From: Nitrospirota bacterium
Lineage (GTDB): Bacteria > Nitrospirota > Thermodesulfovibrionia > Thermodesulfovibrionales > JdFR-85
Assembly: GCA_035873375.1 (NCBI GenBank)
Contig: JAYWMQ010000025.1
Location: 1-48,829, forward strand
Reading direction: 5' to 3'
Length of the DNA: 48,829 nt
Shown here: positions 42,215-48,829 of the stretch, one piece after another
How positions within the stretch are numbered: position 1 is the stretch's first letter
Layout of the letters: every line of letters begins with the position of its first letter
Notes under the pieces: generated by a model
What the model was told of the DNA's origin: nothing
What the model saw: the letters and a program-made list of their open reading frames with translations, nothing else
Databases searched by the model: none
Program-made: the position numbers and the translations under genes

Positions 42215-43006
42215 ATGATTGTAATAGCCGAAAATCTGAACACGAGAAACCAGGCTTACATGAAGGCAGTAACGGAGTTTGACCCCGAGACAATCAAACG
42301 CCTGAGTGGTGAACTTGTAAACACAGGGGCTGATGTTATCAACATTCAGTGCTCACTGGACGGCTCCGGAGATGAGGAGATGCTTCCGAGGGTTGTTGAG
42401 GTCATAGTTCAATCACATGATCCGGTTATAAGTCTTGATACAAGAAATACCGAGGCACTCAAAAGGTCTGTTTCCCTGTGTACGAAACCGCCGATTATCA
42501 ACTATCTCTCTCTTGAAGAGCAAAACGCTGAAAAAATCCTCTCACTCTGCCGTAACAACCAGTGCTGGTTGATAATCAGGGCATTGAAGGGCATAATCCC
42601 TACCTCCCTTGAGGGTAAAATGCAGGTACTTGAAGAACTGATCGAGATGGCCAATGCAGCGGACATACCGAATGTACGGCTTTTTGCAGACCCGTCCGTG
42701 GTACATATAGGCAGGGGAATGGGACAGGACCACATCGCAAGCTCCCATGAATGCATTCTTGCCCTTAAAGAGATGGTTGACCCGCCCATAAATACCATAG
42801 CCTGGATATCCAATGTCTCGGTGGGACTCAATAAAAACCTGAAATCAACAGTAGATTCAACTTTTATGACTTACATGGCAGGTGCCGGACTGGATGCCGC
42901 CATAGTTGATGTTCTTGACACGGAGATCATGAAAACCATCTACCTGATAAGATCGTTCAGAGATGAGATAATCTTTTCAGAGGCTGACCTGGAGGGTGTG
43001 GGATGA
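42215..43006 (+). CDS. Methyltetrahydrofolate:corrinoid methyltransferase homologue (AcsE-like)
   Basis: A 263-residue pterin-binding (DHPS-type) barrel. The folate-contact residues known from Moorella AcsE (D75, N96, D160, N199) have counterparts here: D75 in ISLDTRN, N96 in PPIINYL, D159 in LFADPSV and N200 in WISNVSVG. Length and the motif AGAGLDAAIVD also match. AcsE moves the methyl group of methyl-tetrahydrofolate to the corrinoid iron-sulfur protein in the Wood-Ljungdahl pathway. No CODH/ACS genes are in this window, so the acceptor could be that protein or another corrinoid. It overlaps the next gene by 4 nt (ATGA). Confidence 0.85.
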   Translation: MIVIAENLNTRNQAYMKAVTEFDPETIKRLSGELVNTGADVINIQCSLDGSGDEEMLPRVVEVIVQSHDPVISLDTRNTEALKRSVSLCTKPPIINYLSLEEQNAEKILSLCRNNQCWLIIRALKGIIPTSLEGKMQVLEELIEMANAADIPNVRLFADPSVVHIGRGMGQDHIASSHECILALKEMVDPPINTIAWISNVSVGLNKNLKSTVDSTFMTYMAGAGLDAAIVDVLDTEIMKTIYLIRSFRDEIIFSEADLEGVG

Positions 43007-43488
43007 TTACCGGTAAAGAAGACCTGATAGAGGCAATTGTTGAGGCCTACGCAATGGAGAAGGGAACAAGGGATTTTTATGATTTTGCAGCTTCAAAGGC
43101 CAAGGTTGATTATGCAAAAGAGACTTTCACAAAACTCCGTGACTGGGAAGAGACCCATATGAACTACCTTGAGTTTTTACACCGGTCCCTTCAGGGAGAT
43201 ATTGAGACCCTGAGCTACGAAGAGTTCAGGAAAAAGGTTCCCGCTACGCATATTGAGTCGGGAATTCCTGTAAAAAACGCCGAAGAGCTGTTTGAGGAAA
43301 AGGAATTTATTGACGATACTGAAGCCATTATATTGGCACTTGAGATTGAGGGGAAGGCATTTAATTTTTACAGAAAACTGTCTGATTCAGCAGAGGATTC
43401 CAATGCAAAGGTAATCTTCAGGGAAATGATGTCCCAGGAAGAGAAACACATCGACTCCCTCATGAGCTTGAAGAGGACTACGGGGTGA
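43003..43488 (+). CDS. Ferritin-like di-iron protein (rubrerythrin-type, no rubredoxin domain)
   Basis: A 161-residue, four-helix protein with paired iron-ligand motifs: E19 in AMEKGTRDFY, E49-x-x-H52 in WEETH, E116 in EIEGKAFNFY and E146-x-x-H149 in EEKH. The symmetrical helix pairs with xFY endings are typical of the rubrerythrin/DUF2202-like ferritin superfamily. There is no CxxC rubredoxin domain. Relatives reduce peroxide or store iron. It begins inside the last codons of the methyltransferase gene (ATGA overlap), which implies coupled translation and suggests it protects, or supplies electrons to, an oxygen-sensitive corrinoid enzyme; that role is inference. Confidence 0.82.
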   Translation: MITGKEDLIEAIVEAYAMEKGTRDFYDFAASKAKVDYAKETFTKLRDWEETHMNYLEFLHRSLQGDIETLSYEEFRKKVPATHIESGIPVKNAEELFEEKEFIDDTEAIILALEIEGKAFNFYRKLSDSAEDSNAKVIFREMMSQEEKHIDSLMSLKRTTG

Positions 43489-43633
43489 GGAGAGAAGATT
43501 GGAGTGGTGGAGTGGTGGAGTGGTGGAGTAAGGATTATGGAGTGATAGGAAGCTTTATAGGGTTATCTTGTCAGTTAACTCCTAAACTCCTCAACTTTTT
43601 TTATCCTTAACTCCTCAACTCTAAAAAACAGGA
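43484..43633. repeat. Palindromic element with (GGAGTGGT)n arm
   Basis: The left arm holds GGAGTGGT three times in tandem plus GGAGT at 43501-43529, then TATGGAGTGATAGG. The right arm carries complementary-type words TAACTCCTAAACTCCTCAAC and TTAACTCCTCAACTC. It occupies the 155-nt gap between the ferritin-like gene and the fumarase genes, and its left edge overlaps the ferritin-like stop codon. Confidence 0.7.
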
Positions 43634-43643
43634 GGCAAAAGGG

Positions 43644-44489
43644 TTGTTAAAACTAAAACACGGGATTGCTGAACTTTACAGAAAAGTGGCAACCTCCCTG
43701 CCATCGGATATCGAAAATGAACTCAAACAGGCACATGAAATAGAAGATGAAGGGATTGCCAAAGAGGCAATGAAGGTAGTCCTTGAAAATATTGCACTTG
43801 CAAGAAAGACATCACGACCCATTTGTCAGGATACCGGAGTGCCGACATTCTTTGTCAGAATCCCGCAACAACTGAGCCAGAAGGAATTGAGGGAGATCAT
43901 CGTTGTTGCCACAAGGGAGGCCACTGAAAAGGTGCCCCTCAGGCCAAATGCCGTGGATATCCTCACAGATAAAAATTCAGGGGACAATACCGGAAAAAAC
44001 ATCCCGGTGATATACTTTGAAGAGACCGGGGAGCATGTCCTCACGATTGATCTCATGCTCAAAGGCTCGGGATGTGAAAATGCAGGACAGATCTACAAGC
44101 TGCCGGCAGAAGAGATAAACGCCCAGAGAGACCTTGACGGAGTCAGAAAGTGTATAATTGATACTGTTTTCAAGGCACAGGGAAGGGGTTGTCCCCCTTA
44201 TACCCTTGGCGTCGGGATTGGGGCAACAAAAGACCAGGTCTCTGTGCTTGCAAAGAGGCAACTGCTCAGACGGATTGATGAAAGAGACGGAGATGAAGAA
44301 ATCCACGCCCTGCAGGTAAGGCTCCTTGATGAACTGAATCAGCTTGGCATAGGGCCCCTCGGATTTGGCGGCAAGACCACGGTAATCGGGGTAAATATAG
44401 ACTACAACCACCGCCACCCGGCCTCCTACTTTGTGGATGTCTCGGTCTGCTGCTGGGCTAACAGGCGGGGAAGACTGGTTTGGGGATAG
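43644..44489 (+). CDS. Fumarate hydratase class I, alpha subunit (FumA/TtdA N-terminal type)
   Basis: A 281-residue protein starting at TTG (43644), eight bases after a GGAGG site; no in-frame ATG is suitable. The Fe-S ligand motif RPICQDTGVPTFFV (C61), a second Cys in GSGCENA, and GVGIGATKDQVS with GFGGKTTVIGVN match the alpha chain of two-subunit class I fumarases. The closing HRHPASYFVDVSVCCWANRR is also characteristic. It carries the [4Fe-4S] cluster that binds the substrate; the second subunit is encoded 27 nt downstream. L-tartrate dehydratase is a related alternative, but fumarase is more likely in an anaerobe with a partial TCA cycle. Confidence 0.9.
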   Translation: MLKLKHGIAELYRKVATSLPSDIENELKQAHEIEDEGIAKEAMKVVLENIALARKTSRPICQDTGVPTFFVRIPQQLSQKELREIIVVATREATEKVPLRPNAVDILTDKNSGDNTGKNIPVIYFEETGEHVLTIDLMLKGSGCENAGQIYKLPAEEINAQRDLDGVRKCIIDTVFKAQGRGCPPYTLGVGIGATKDQVSVLAKRQLLRRIDERDGDEEIHALQVRLLDELNQLGIGPLGFGGKTTVIGVNIDYNHRHPASYFVDVSVCCWANRRGRLVWG

Positions 44490-44516
44490 AGAATATTTAT
44501 ACCTTGGAGGCACTCA

Positions 44517-45104
44517 GTGGATCTCAAACGATTAACTACCCCACTCTCTGAAGAAGATACCGGTTCATTGAGAGTGGGAGACTTTGTGATGCTGAATGGA
44601 ATGCTTGTAACAGGCAGGGACAGGGTCCATAAATTTCTGTTCAGCGAAAAACTTGACAGTAAATCCATCCCCTTTGAACTCAAAGGTGCTGTACTCTATC
44701 ACTGCGGGCCAATAATCAAGAAAGAAGAGCAGGGATACAGGCTTATAGCCGGCGGGCCGACAACAAGTCAAAGGGTGGAGATGTATGAGTGGTGGGTGAT
44801 AAAAGAGTATGGACTGAAGGGAATTATAGGGAAAGGCGGCATGGGAGAAAAGACCCTCCAAGCACTGAGAGAAGAGGGGTGTGTTTATCTCCATACCATA
44901 AGCGGCGCTGCAGTTTATCTTGCTGACAGGATAAAGAGGGTTGTGGATGGCTGGAAGATTGAGGAGTTCGGGGAGCCGGAGGCCATGTGGCTCATAGAGG
45001 TTGAGGATTTCCCTGCAATAGTCACGATGGATGCCCATGGAAACAGTCTGCACAAGACCATTACTGAAAACTCTATGAAAGTATATAAGGAGCTGATTTT
45101 ATAA
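44517..45104 (+). CDS. Fumarate hydratase class I, beta subunit
   Basis: A 195-residue protein starting at GTG (44517) six bases after TTGGAGG. Motifs VGDFVMLNGMLVTGRDRVHK, LYHCGPIIKK, AGGPTTSQRVEMYE and IIGKGGMGEKTLQAL fit the FumA C-terminal/TtdB domain. It combines with the alpha subunit to form the active site. As in many anaerobes, the two domains that are one protein in E. coli FumA are separate genes here. Confidence 0.9.
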   Translation: MDLKRLTTPLSEEDTGSLRVGDFVMLNGMLVTGRDRVHKFLFSEKLDSKSIPFELKGAVLYHCGPIIKKEEQGYRLIAGGPTTSQRVEMYEWWVIKEYGLKGIIGKGGMGEKTLQALREEGCVYLHTISGAAVYLADRIKRVVDGWKIEEFGEPEAMWLIEVEDFPAIVTMDAHGNSLHKTITENSMKVYKELIL

Positions 45105-45157
45105 GAACAAGCTAATCTGCGGATAGAGGATATTAGTTTCTATATCTTTTTAAAACT

Positions 45158-46084
45158 ATGATATTTATTGCTGGAGCAACAGGTTTTGTAGGCAGACACC
45201 TTACAAGGAGTTTAAGCTCCGGAGAGTATAGGGTAAGGTGCCTTGTGAGGTCTGATAAAGGGGCCGGAGCATGCACGTCCCCTGGCTTTGAGACTACTAA
45301 AGGTGACATTACCGACAGGGAGAGTTTGAAGGGAAAACTTGAAGGGGTCAGGCTTGTCACTCATCTTGTCGGGATTATCAGGGAGCAGGGAAAGAGCACT
45401 TTTGACAGGGTCCATATTGAAGGGACAAAAAACCTTGTTGATGAAGCAAAATCCTCTGATGTCGAGCACTTCTTCTTTCAGTCAGCCCTTGGTGCAGACC
45501 TCCGCTCTCCGTTTAAATACCTTCGGACAAAGGCCGAAGCTGAAGAGATAGTAAAAGACTCCGGAATCCCCTATACCATATTCCGGCCCTCGTTAATAAT
45601 AGGCCCTGGTGATGGATTTACAGAAAACATAAAGGAGCTGCTAAGACTTGGGCCTGTTGTGCCTGTGCCAGGGGATGGAAAGGCAAGGTTTCAGCCGATA
45701 TTCATTGATGACTGGGTCAGATGTTTCTTAAAGATTCTTGATGGTCAGGACTTTATAAACCGGGTTCTTGAGTTTGGAGGCCCTGAGCATCTGAGTTACA
45801 ACGAGATATTGAAACTCATAATGAAGGAGATGGGGATAAACAAACCCATTGTACATATCCCCCCCACTATCACAAAGGCCGGACTCCCCTTTCTTCAGGT
45901 CTTCAGAACACTTGGCAGGACAGTTGGAATAAAAATGCCGGATGTAAGTGCTGAGCAGATCGACCTTCTTCAGCTCGACAATATTACTGAGCTGGATTCT
46001 GTAGAACACGAGTTTGGTTTCAGGCCTGTGGGGTTTGAAGAGGCTGTAAAGAAGACACTTACGGATCAACCAGACAAGACCTGA
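45158..46084 (+). CDS. NAD(P)-binding atypical SDR (NDUFA9/epimerase-like)
   Basis: A 308-residue protein with an N-terminal Rossmann motif IFIAGATGFVGRHLTRSL and the atypical SDR features LVHLVGIIRE-like text (THLVGIIREQG), FQSALGADLRSPFKYLRTKAEAE and FRPSLIIGPGDGFTENI. The Tyr-x3-Lys pair is YLRTK. It resembles the NDUFA9-like SDRs found in bacteria as NAD(P)H-binding or quinone-related proteins. The function here is unknown. Its 3' end overlaps the convergent ruvC gene by 26 bp. Confidence 0.82.
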   Translation: MIFIAGATGFVGRHLTRSLSSGEYRVRCLVRSDKGAGACTSPGFETTKGDITDRESLKGKLEGVRLVTHLVGIIREQGKSTFDRVHIEGTKNLVDEAKSSDVEHFFFQSALGADLRSPFKYLRTKAEAEEIVKDSGIPYTIFRPSLIIGPGDGFTENIKELLRLGPVVPVPGDGKARFQPIFIDDWVRCFLKILDGQDFINRVLEFGGPEHLSYNEILKLIMKEMGINKPIVHIPPTITKAGLPFLQVFRTLGRTVGIKMPDVSAEQIDLLQLDNITELDSVEHEFGFRPVGFEEAVKKTLTDQPDKT

Positions 46085-46553
46085 AGTTCATTGTATTTAG
46101 ATGACAGATAGCCAGGGCCAGGGCATCAGCACCATCAGGAGAGGGCTCTTCGTCAAGGGAGAGGATAGTCTTTACCATCTTCTGGACCTGCCTTTTTTCA
46201 GCCCTGCCATATCCTACAACCGCTTTTTTTATCTCATTTGGACTATATTCCTGTAAAACAACCCCCTCTTCAGCCACAGCAAGCAAAATGACACCCCTTG
46301 CATGGCCAAGGTGAAGCGCTGCTTTTACTCCCTTTGCAAAAAAGACCTTCTCTATAACTGCCTGCTCCGGGTCATACAGCTTCATGATATCCCTGATGTC
46401 TTCATGCAGTTGCTTCAACCTTATATGCAGAGGCTCTTTTTTGGGGAGGGCTATTACTCCTGAACTTACATGCAAAAGGTTCTTGCGATCATCCTGCTCT
46501 ACAACTCCGTATCCGCAAAGAATACTTCCGGGGTCTATCCCTACAATCCTGAT
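46059..46553 (-). CDS. ruvC: Holliday junction resolvase RuvC, apparent ATC start
   Basis: Reading from ATC at 46553-46551 gives 165 residues beginning (M)RIVGIDPGSILCGYGVVE, in which the Asp is exactly residue 7, the catalytic Asp of RuvC. The other acids are in AVIEKVFFAKGVKAALHLGH (second) and SPDGADALALAICH (third and fourth). An in-frame TGA lies two codons upstream (46559-46557), and the only ATG/GTG/TTG candidate upstream of the core, TTG at 46475, would remove Asp7 and 26 residues. GAGGTG lies just upstream of the ATC (46559-46564 region). So either a rare ATC start is used, or there is a base change or a sequence error at this codon. It cleaves Holliday junctions with RuvAB, which are not in this window. 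Confidence 0.85.
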   Translation of the reverse strand: MRIVGIDPGSILCGYGVVEQDDRKNLLHVSSGVIALPKKEPLHIRLKQLHEDIRDIMKLYDPEQAVIEKVFFAKGVKAALHLGHARGVILLAVAEEGVVLQEYSPNEIKKAVVGYGRAEKRQVQKMVKTILSLDEEPSPDGADALALAICHLNTMNFRSCLVDP

Positions 46554-46593
46554 ATCTCACCTCGCATTCAGAAGTTACAATACTTACTCAGCG

Positions 46594-47178
46594 CTATCGC
46601 TTTCTGGGCACCTCAAAGAGTATCTCATCAACCATCTGACAGAGTATATGACCCAGGGTTATATGCACTTCCTGAACCCTCGGGGTATCAGTTGAGGCAA
46701 CCACAAAAGCATACGCGGACCTGGAAGCCATCCTGGTACCCTTTCCCCCGGTAAATGATATTGCAACCAGCTTCTTTTTCTTTGCTACATCAAGGGCCTT
46801 GTGGATGTTTTTAGATGCCCCGCTCGTACTGATGGCAATAACAATATCTCCCTCTTCAGACAGACTCCTCAACTGACGGGCAAATACTTCAGAATAATCA
46901 TAGTCATTGGCAATAGCCGTCAATACGGCAACGTCGGTATTCAGGGCAATAGCGGGCAGACCGGGTCTTTCTCTCTTAAAGCGGTTTATAAATTCCGCAG
47001 CAATATGTGAGGCATCAGTGGCAGAGCCCCCGTTGCCAAAGAGGATGAGCTTTTTCCCGTCATTGAAAGCATCGGCAATGACTTTAGAGACCTGGATTAT
47101 ATTATCGATATTCTCTTCAAAAAACTGCTTCTTTACCTCAAGGCTGTCCCGGACAGCCTTTAAAATTGATTCTTTCAT
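46594..47178 (-). CDS. gmhA: Sedoheptulose-7-phosphate isomerase-type SIS protein (GmhA/DiaA family)
   Basis: A 194-residue SIS-domain protein starting at ATG 47178, with AAGGAG upstream; a TTG one codon earlier is possible. LILFGNGGSATDASHIAAEF, VLTAIANDYDYSEVFARQL, ISTSGASKNIHKAL and the closing VQEVHITLGHILCQMVDE match GmhA, which makes D-glycero-D-manno-heptose 7-phosphate for lipopolysaccharide. DiaA, a DnaA regulator, is a close paralogue that cannot be fully excluded. Its ATG overlaps the stop of the upstream lipoprotein gene (TGATG), so translation is coupled. Confidence 0.88.
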   Translation of the reverse strand: MKESILKAVRDSLEVKKQFFEENIDNIIQVSKVIADAFNDGKKLILFGNGGSATDASHIAAEFINRFKRERPGLPAIALNTDVAVLTAIANDYDYSEVFARQLRSLSEEGDIVIAISTSGASKNIHKALDVAKKKKLVAISFTGGKGTRMASRSAYAFVVASTDTPRVQEVHITLGHILCQMVDEILFEVPRKR

Positions 47179-47432
47179 CAAGTATTACTCCTTAACAGAT
47201 AAATGTCGACTCGCCTCTGTCCCATAGACTCTGTCAAAATAAATGACGCCACCCCCTGTAGGTTAGTACTATCAGCGGTCCATGCCTGCTTTTTTTCGGT
47301 AGTGCTCTTTGAAAGTTTTGTTTTCGATTGATAATCATTCAGGGTTGGTGGACCTTTCTTGCCACATGCAAGGACAATTAAAGAAAAGGCCACCAGTAAA
47401 GCTAATCCTGCTATTCTTACCATAAATCTCAT
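47178..47432 (-). CDS. Small LptM/YifL-like lipoprotein
   Basis: An 84-residue lipoprotein precursor: hydrophobic signal and lipobox in LALLVAFSLIVLACGKKGPP, with the lipidated Cys23. The CGxKGP motif right after the Cys is the hallmark of the LptM/YifL family, whose E. coli member assists LptD maturation. The tail is hydrophilic and unconserved by eye. The family gene is often found next to argH, as here (20 nt gap). It overlaps gmhA by one base. A second ATG at 47423 is possible, but the first gives the more usual signal. Confidence 0.75.
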   Translation of the reverse strand: MRFMVRIAGLALLVAFSLIVLACGKKGPPTLNDYQSKTKLSKSTTEKKQAWTADSTNLQGVASFILTESMGQRRVDIYLLRSNT

Positions 47433-47451
47433 TTCAGGTTAAATTATACCA

Positions 47452-48822
47452 CTATAACGATTTCCTTAGCCGGTCAATCTGCCTTCTTACCTCGTCCGGA
47501 GATGTGCCTCCCCTTGAATTTCTTCTCTTCACAGCCTTTTCAATGGTAAGAAGTTCAAAAATGTCCGCACCTATCAAAGGTGAAAACCCTTTGAACTCAT
47601 CAAGCGTCAATTCATGAAGTTCCGAGTCTCTTTCAATGGCATATCTGACAACCCTTCCGGTAACCTCATGGGCATCACGGAAGGGCAGACCCTTTCCAAC
47701 CAGGTACTCGGCAAGGTCAGTGGCAAGCGAATAACCCGCGGCAGCTGTATCCTTCATCCTCTTTTTATTAAACCTGACCCTTGGCAACATCTCGACAAGT
47801 ATGGTCAGAACGCTGTTAAGGGTATCAACAGTATCAAATACCGGAAGTTTGTCCTCCTGCATATCCCTGTTATATGCAAGGGGGAGGGCCTTCATGGTTG
47901 TTAAAAGACCTATGAGTGCACCATAAACGCGGCCGACTTTCCCCCTTATCAATTCCGCCACATCCGGGTTCTTCTTCTGCGGCATTATACTTGAACCCGT
48001 TGTAAAGGCATCAGGAAGCTCAATAAAGGAAAACTCCTCTGTTGACCAGAGGACAAGCTCTTCTGCCATCCTGCTGAGATGAAGCATCAGGATTGAGCCA
48101 ATGGACAGAAACTCAAGGGCAAAATCCCTGTCTGAAACCGCATCCATACTGTTGCCGGCAATCCTCTTAAACTTCAGAAGCCTTGCAACATAGGCCCTGT
48201 CTATCGGCAGGGTGGTACCGGCAAGGGCACATGCGCCAAGGGGAAGTGTGTTGATCCTCTTGAGGGCATCCTGAAGCCTTTCCCTGTCACGCTGAAACAT
48301 CTCGACATATGCAAGAATATGATGCCCGAGGGTTACGGGCTGAGCCCTCTGAAGGTGAGTATATCCCGGCATTATCGTATCTGCATGCCTTTTGGCAAGC
48401 CTCAAAAGAACCCTCTGAAGCTTTTTTATTGTCCTTATAAACCCCTCCACTTCAGCCCTGAGATAAAGCCTCAGGTCAAGGGCAACCTGGTCATTGCGGG
48501 AGCGTGCTGTGTGGAGCTTGCCGCCTGAAGGCCCGATCTTCTTTATGAGTGCAGCCTCTATATTCATGTGTATATCCTCAAGATCCTGCCTAAAACGAAA
48601 CTTGCCTGCTTCTATTTCAGAGGCTATCTCCTGAAGACCCTTGATAATCTTATCAGCATCATCACCAGAAATGATTCCCTGACGGGCGAGCATCCGTGCA
48701 TGTGCAATACTGCCCTGAATGTCGTAAGGCCAGAGCCTCCAGTCAAAGGATATGGACTCAGTAAATGCCTCGACACTACCGGCAGTCTTCTCTTTAAACC
48801 TTCCAGCCCAGGGTTTCTTCAT
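47452..48822 (-). CDS. argH: Argininosuccinate lyase
   Basis: A 456-residue protein of the fumarase/aspartase superfamily, complete in the window. KPWAGRFKEKT opens the protein, HTARSRNDQVALDLRLYLR and MPGYTHLQRAQPVTLGHH carry active-site residues, and the flexible signature loop GSSIMPQKKNPDVAEL lies in the second half. It releases arginine and fumarate from argininosuccinate. It is the first gene of the argH-lipoprotein-gmhA-ruvC run on the minus strand. Confidence 0.97.
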   Translation of the reverse strand: MKKPWAGRFKEKTAGSVEAFTESISFDWRLWPYDIQGSIAHARMLARQGIISGDDADKIIKGLQEIASEIEAGKFRFRQDLEDIHMNIEAALIKKIGPSGGKLHTARSRNDQVALDLRLYLRAEVEGFIRTIKKLQRVLLRLAKRHADTIMPGYTHLQRAQPVTLGHHILAYVEMFQRDRERLQDALKRINTLPLGACALAGTTLPIDRAYVARLLKFKRIAGNSMDAVSDRDFALEFLSIGSILMLHLSRMAEELVLWSTEEFSFIELPDAFTTGSSIMPQKKNPDVAELIRGKVGRVYGALIGLLTTMKALPLAYNRDMQEDKLPVFDTVDTLNSVLTILVEMLPRVRFNKKRMKDTAAAGYSLATDLAEYLVGKGLPFRDAHEVTGRVVRYAIERDSELHELTLDEFKGFSPLIGADIFELLTIEKAVKRRNSRGGTSPDEVRRQIDRLRKSL

Positions 48823-48829
48823 TCCGCTA

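Noticed and set aside
43501-43529. GGAGTGGT tandem array considered as a CRISPR or coding repeat
   Set aside because: Units are 8 nt with no spacers, no cas genes are present, and the array lies between stop and start codons of flanking genes.
46059-46475. RuvC starting at TTG 46475 (about 138 residues)
   Set aside because: This start would delete the conserved first strand with catalytic Asp7, which is clearly encoded in frame just upstream.

Overview
The window is a chromosomal segment of a Gram-negative, probably anaerobic bacterium. The gene set suggests a Nitrospirota- or Desulfobacterota-like organism: an XrtA/PEP-CTERM-type exopolysaccharide locus, a corrinoid-pathway-like methyltransferase, SPASM and B12-binding radical SAM enzymes, two-subunit class I fumarase, LptM- and GmhA-like envelope genes. 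The phylum is an inference from gene content, not a demonstrated result.

Region 1 (1-26182, almost all minus strand) is a long polysaccharide locus. Read in the transcribed direction it starts with an NtrB-like histidine kinase and a sigma54 response regulator. After a perfect 18-bp hairpin come a receiver-like protein without its phosphoacceptor Asp, the giant TPR lipoprotein PrsT, a Wza-like export protein, a Wzz-like chain-length protein, a tyrosine autokinase, an outer-membrane beta-barrel and an ExeA-like ATPase. A NusG/UpxY-type antiterminator then precedes the assembly genes: Tat-exported DUF362 protein, GNAT/FemAB-like transferase, formyltransferase, radical SAM/SPASM enzyme, a polysaccharide deacetylase-glycosyltransferase fusion, an alkaline-phosphatase-superfamily (sulfatase-like) enzyme, methyltransferase, Wzx-like flippase, CapK/PaaK-like adenylating enzyme and an O-antigen ligase/polymerase. 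The last ~7 kb is visibly A+T-richer, and the window edge holds the 5' part of an ISAzo13-type transposase. No exosortase (XrtA) or PEP-CTERM substrate is visible here.

Region 2 (26477-36390) holds housekeeping genes: glmS (+), tRNA-Val(TAC) (-), and a minus-strand run argG-dprA-small DUF494-like gene-topA-polA. PolA appears to have lost its proofreading exonuclease residues.

Region 3 (36891-46084, plus strand) contains an FAD/NAD(P) oxidoreductase lying between two copies of a palindromic repeat, tpiA-secG, two radical SAM genes, a methyltetrahydrofolate:corrinoid methyltransferase homologue translationally coupled to a ferritin-like di-iron protein, the two fumarase subunits and an atypical SDR. 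Region 4 (46059-48822, minus strand) is argH-lptM-like lipoprotein-gmhA-ruvC. ruvC has no ATG/GTG/TTG codon upstream of its catalytic Asp7 and appears to start at ATC.

Intergenic spaces carry at least three families of palindromic elements whose arms are built from short tandem words (GCGCATGGC type, GGAGTGGT type, and TTAACCACAGAGACACTGA type). They are the main non-genic structure of this window. All similarity statements are from reading motifs and gene order; no database search was run.
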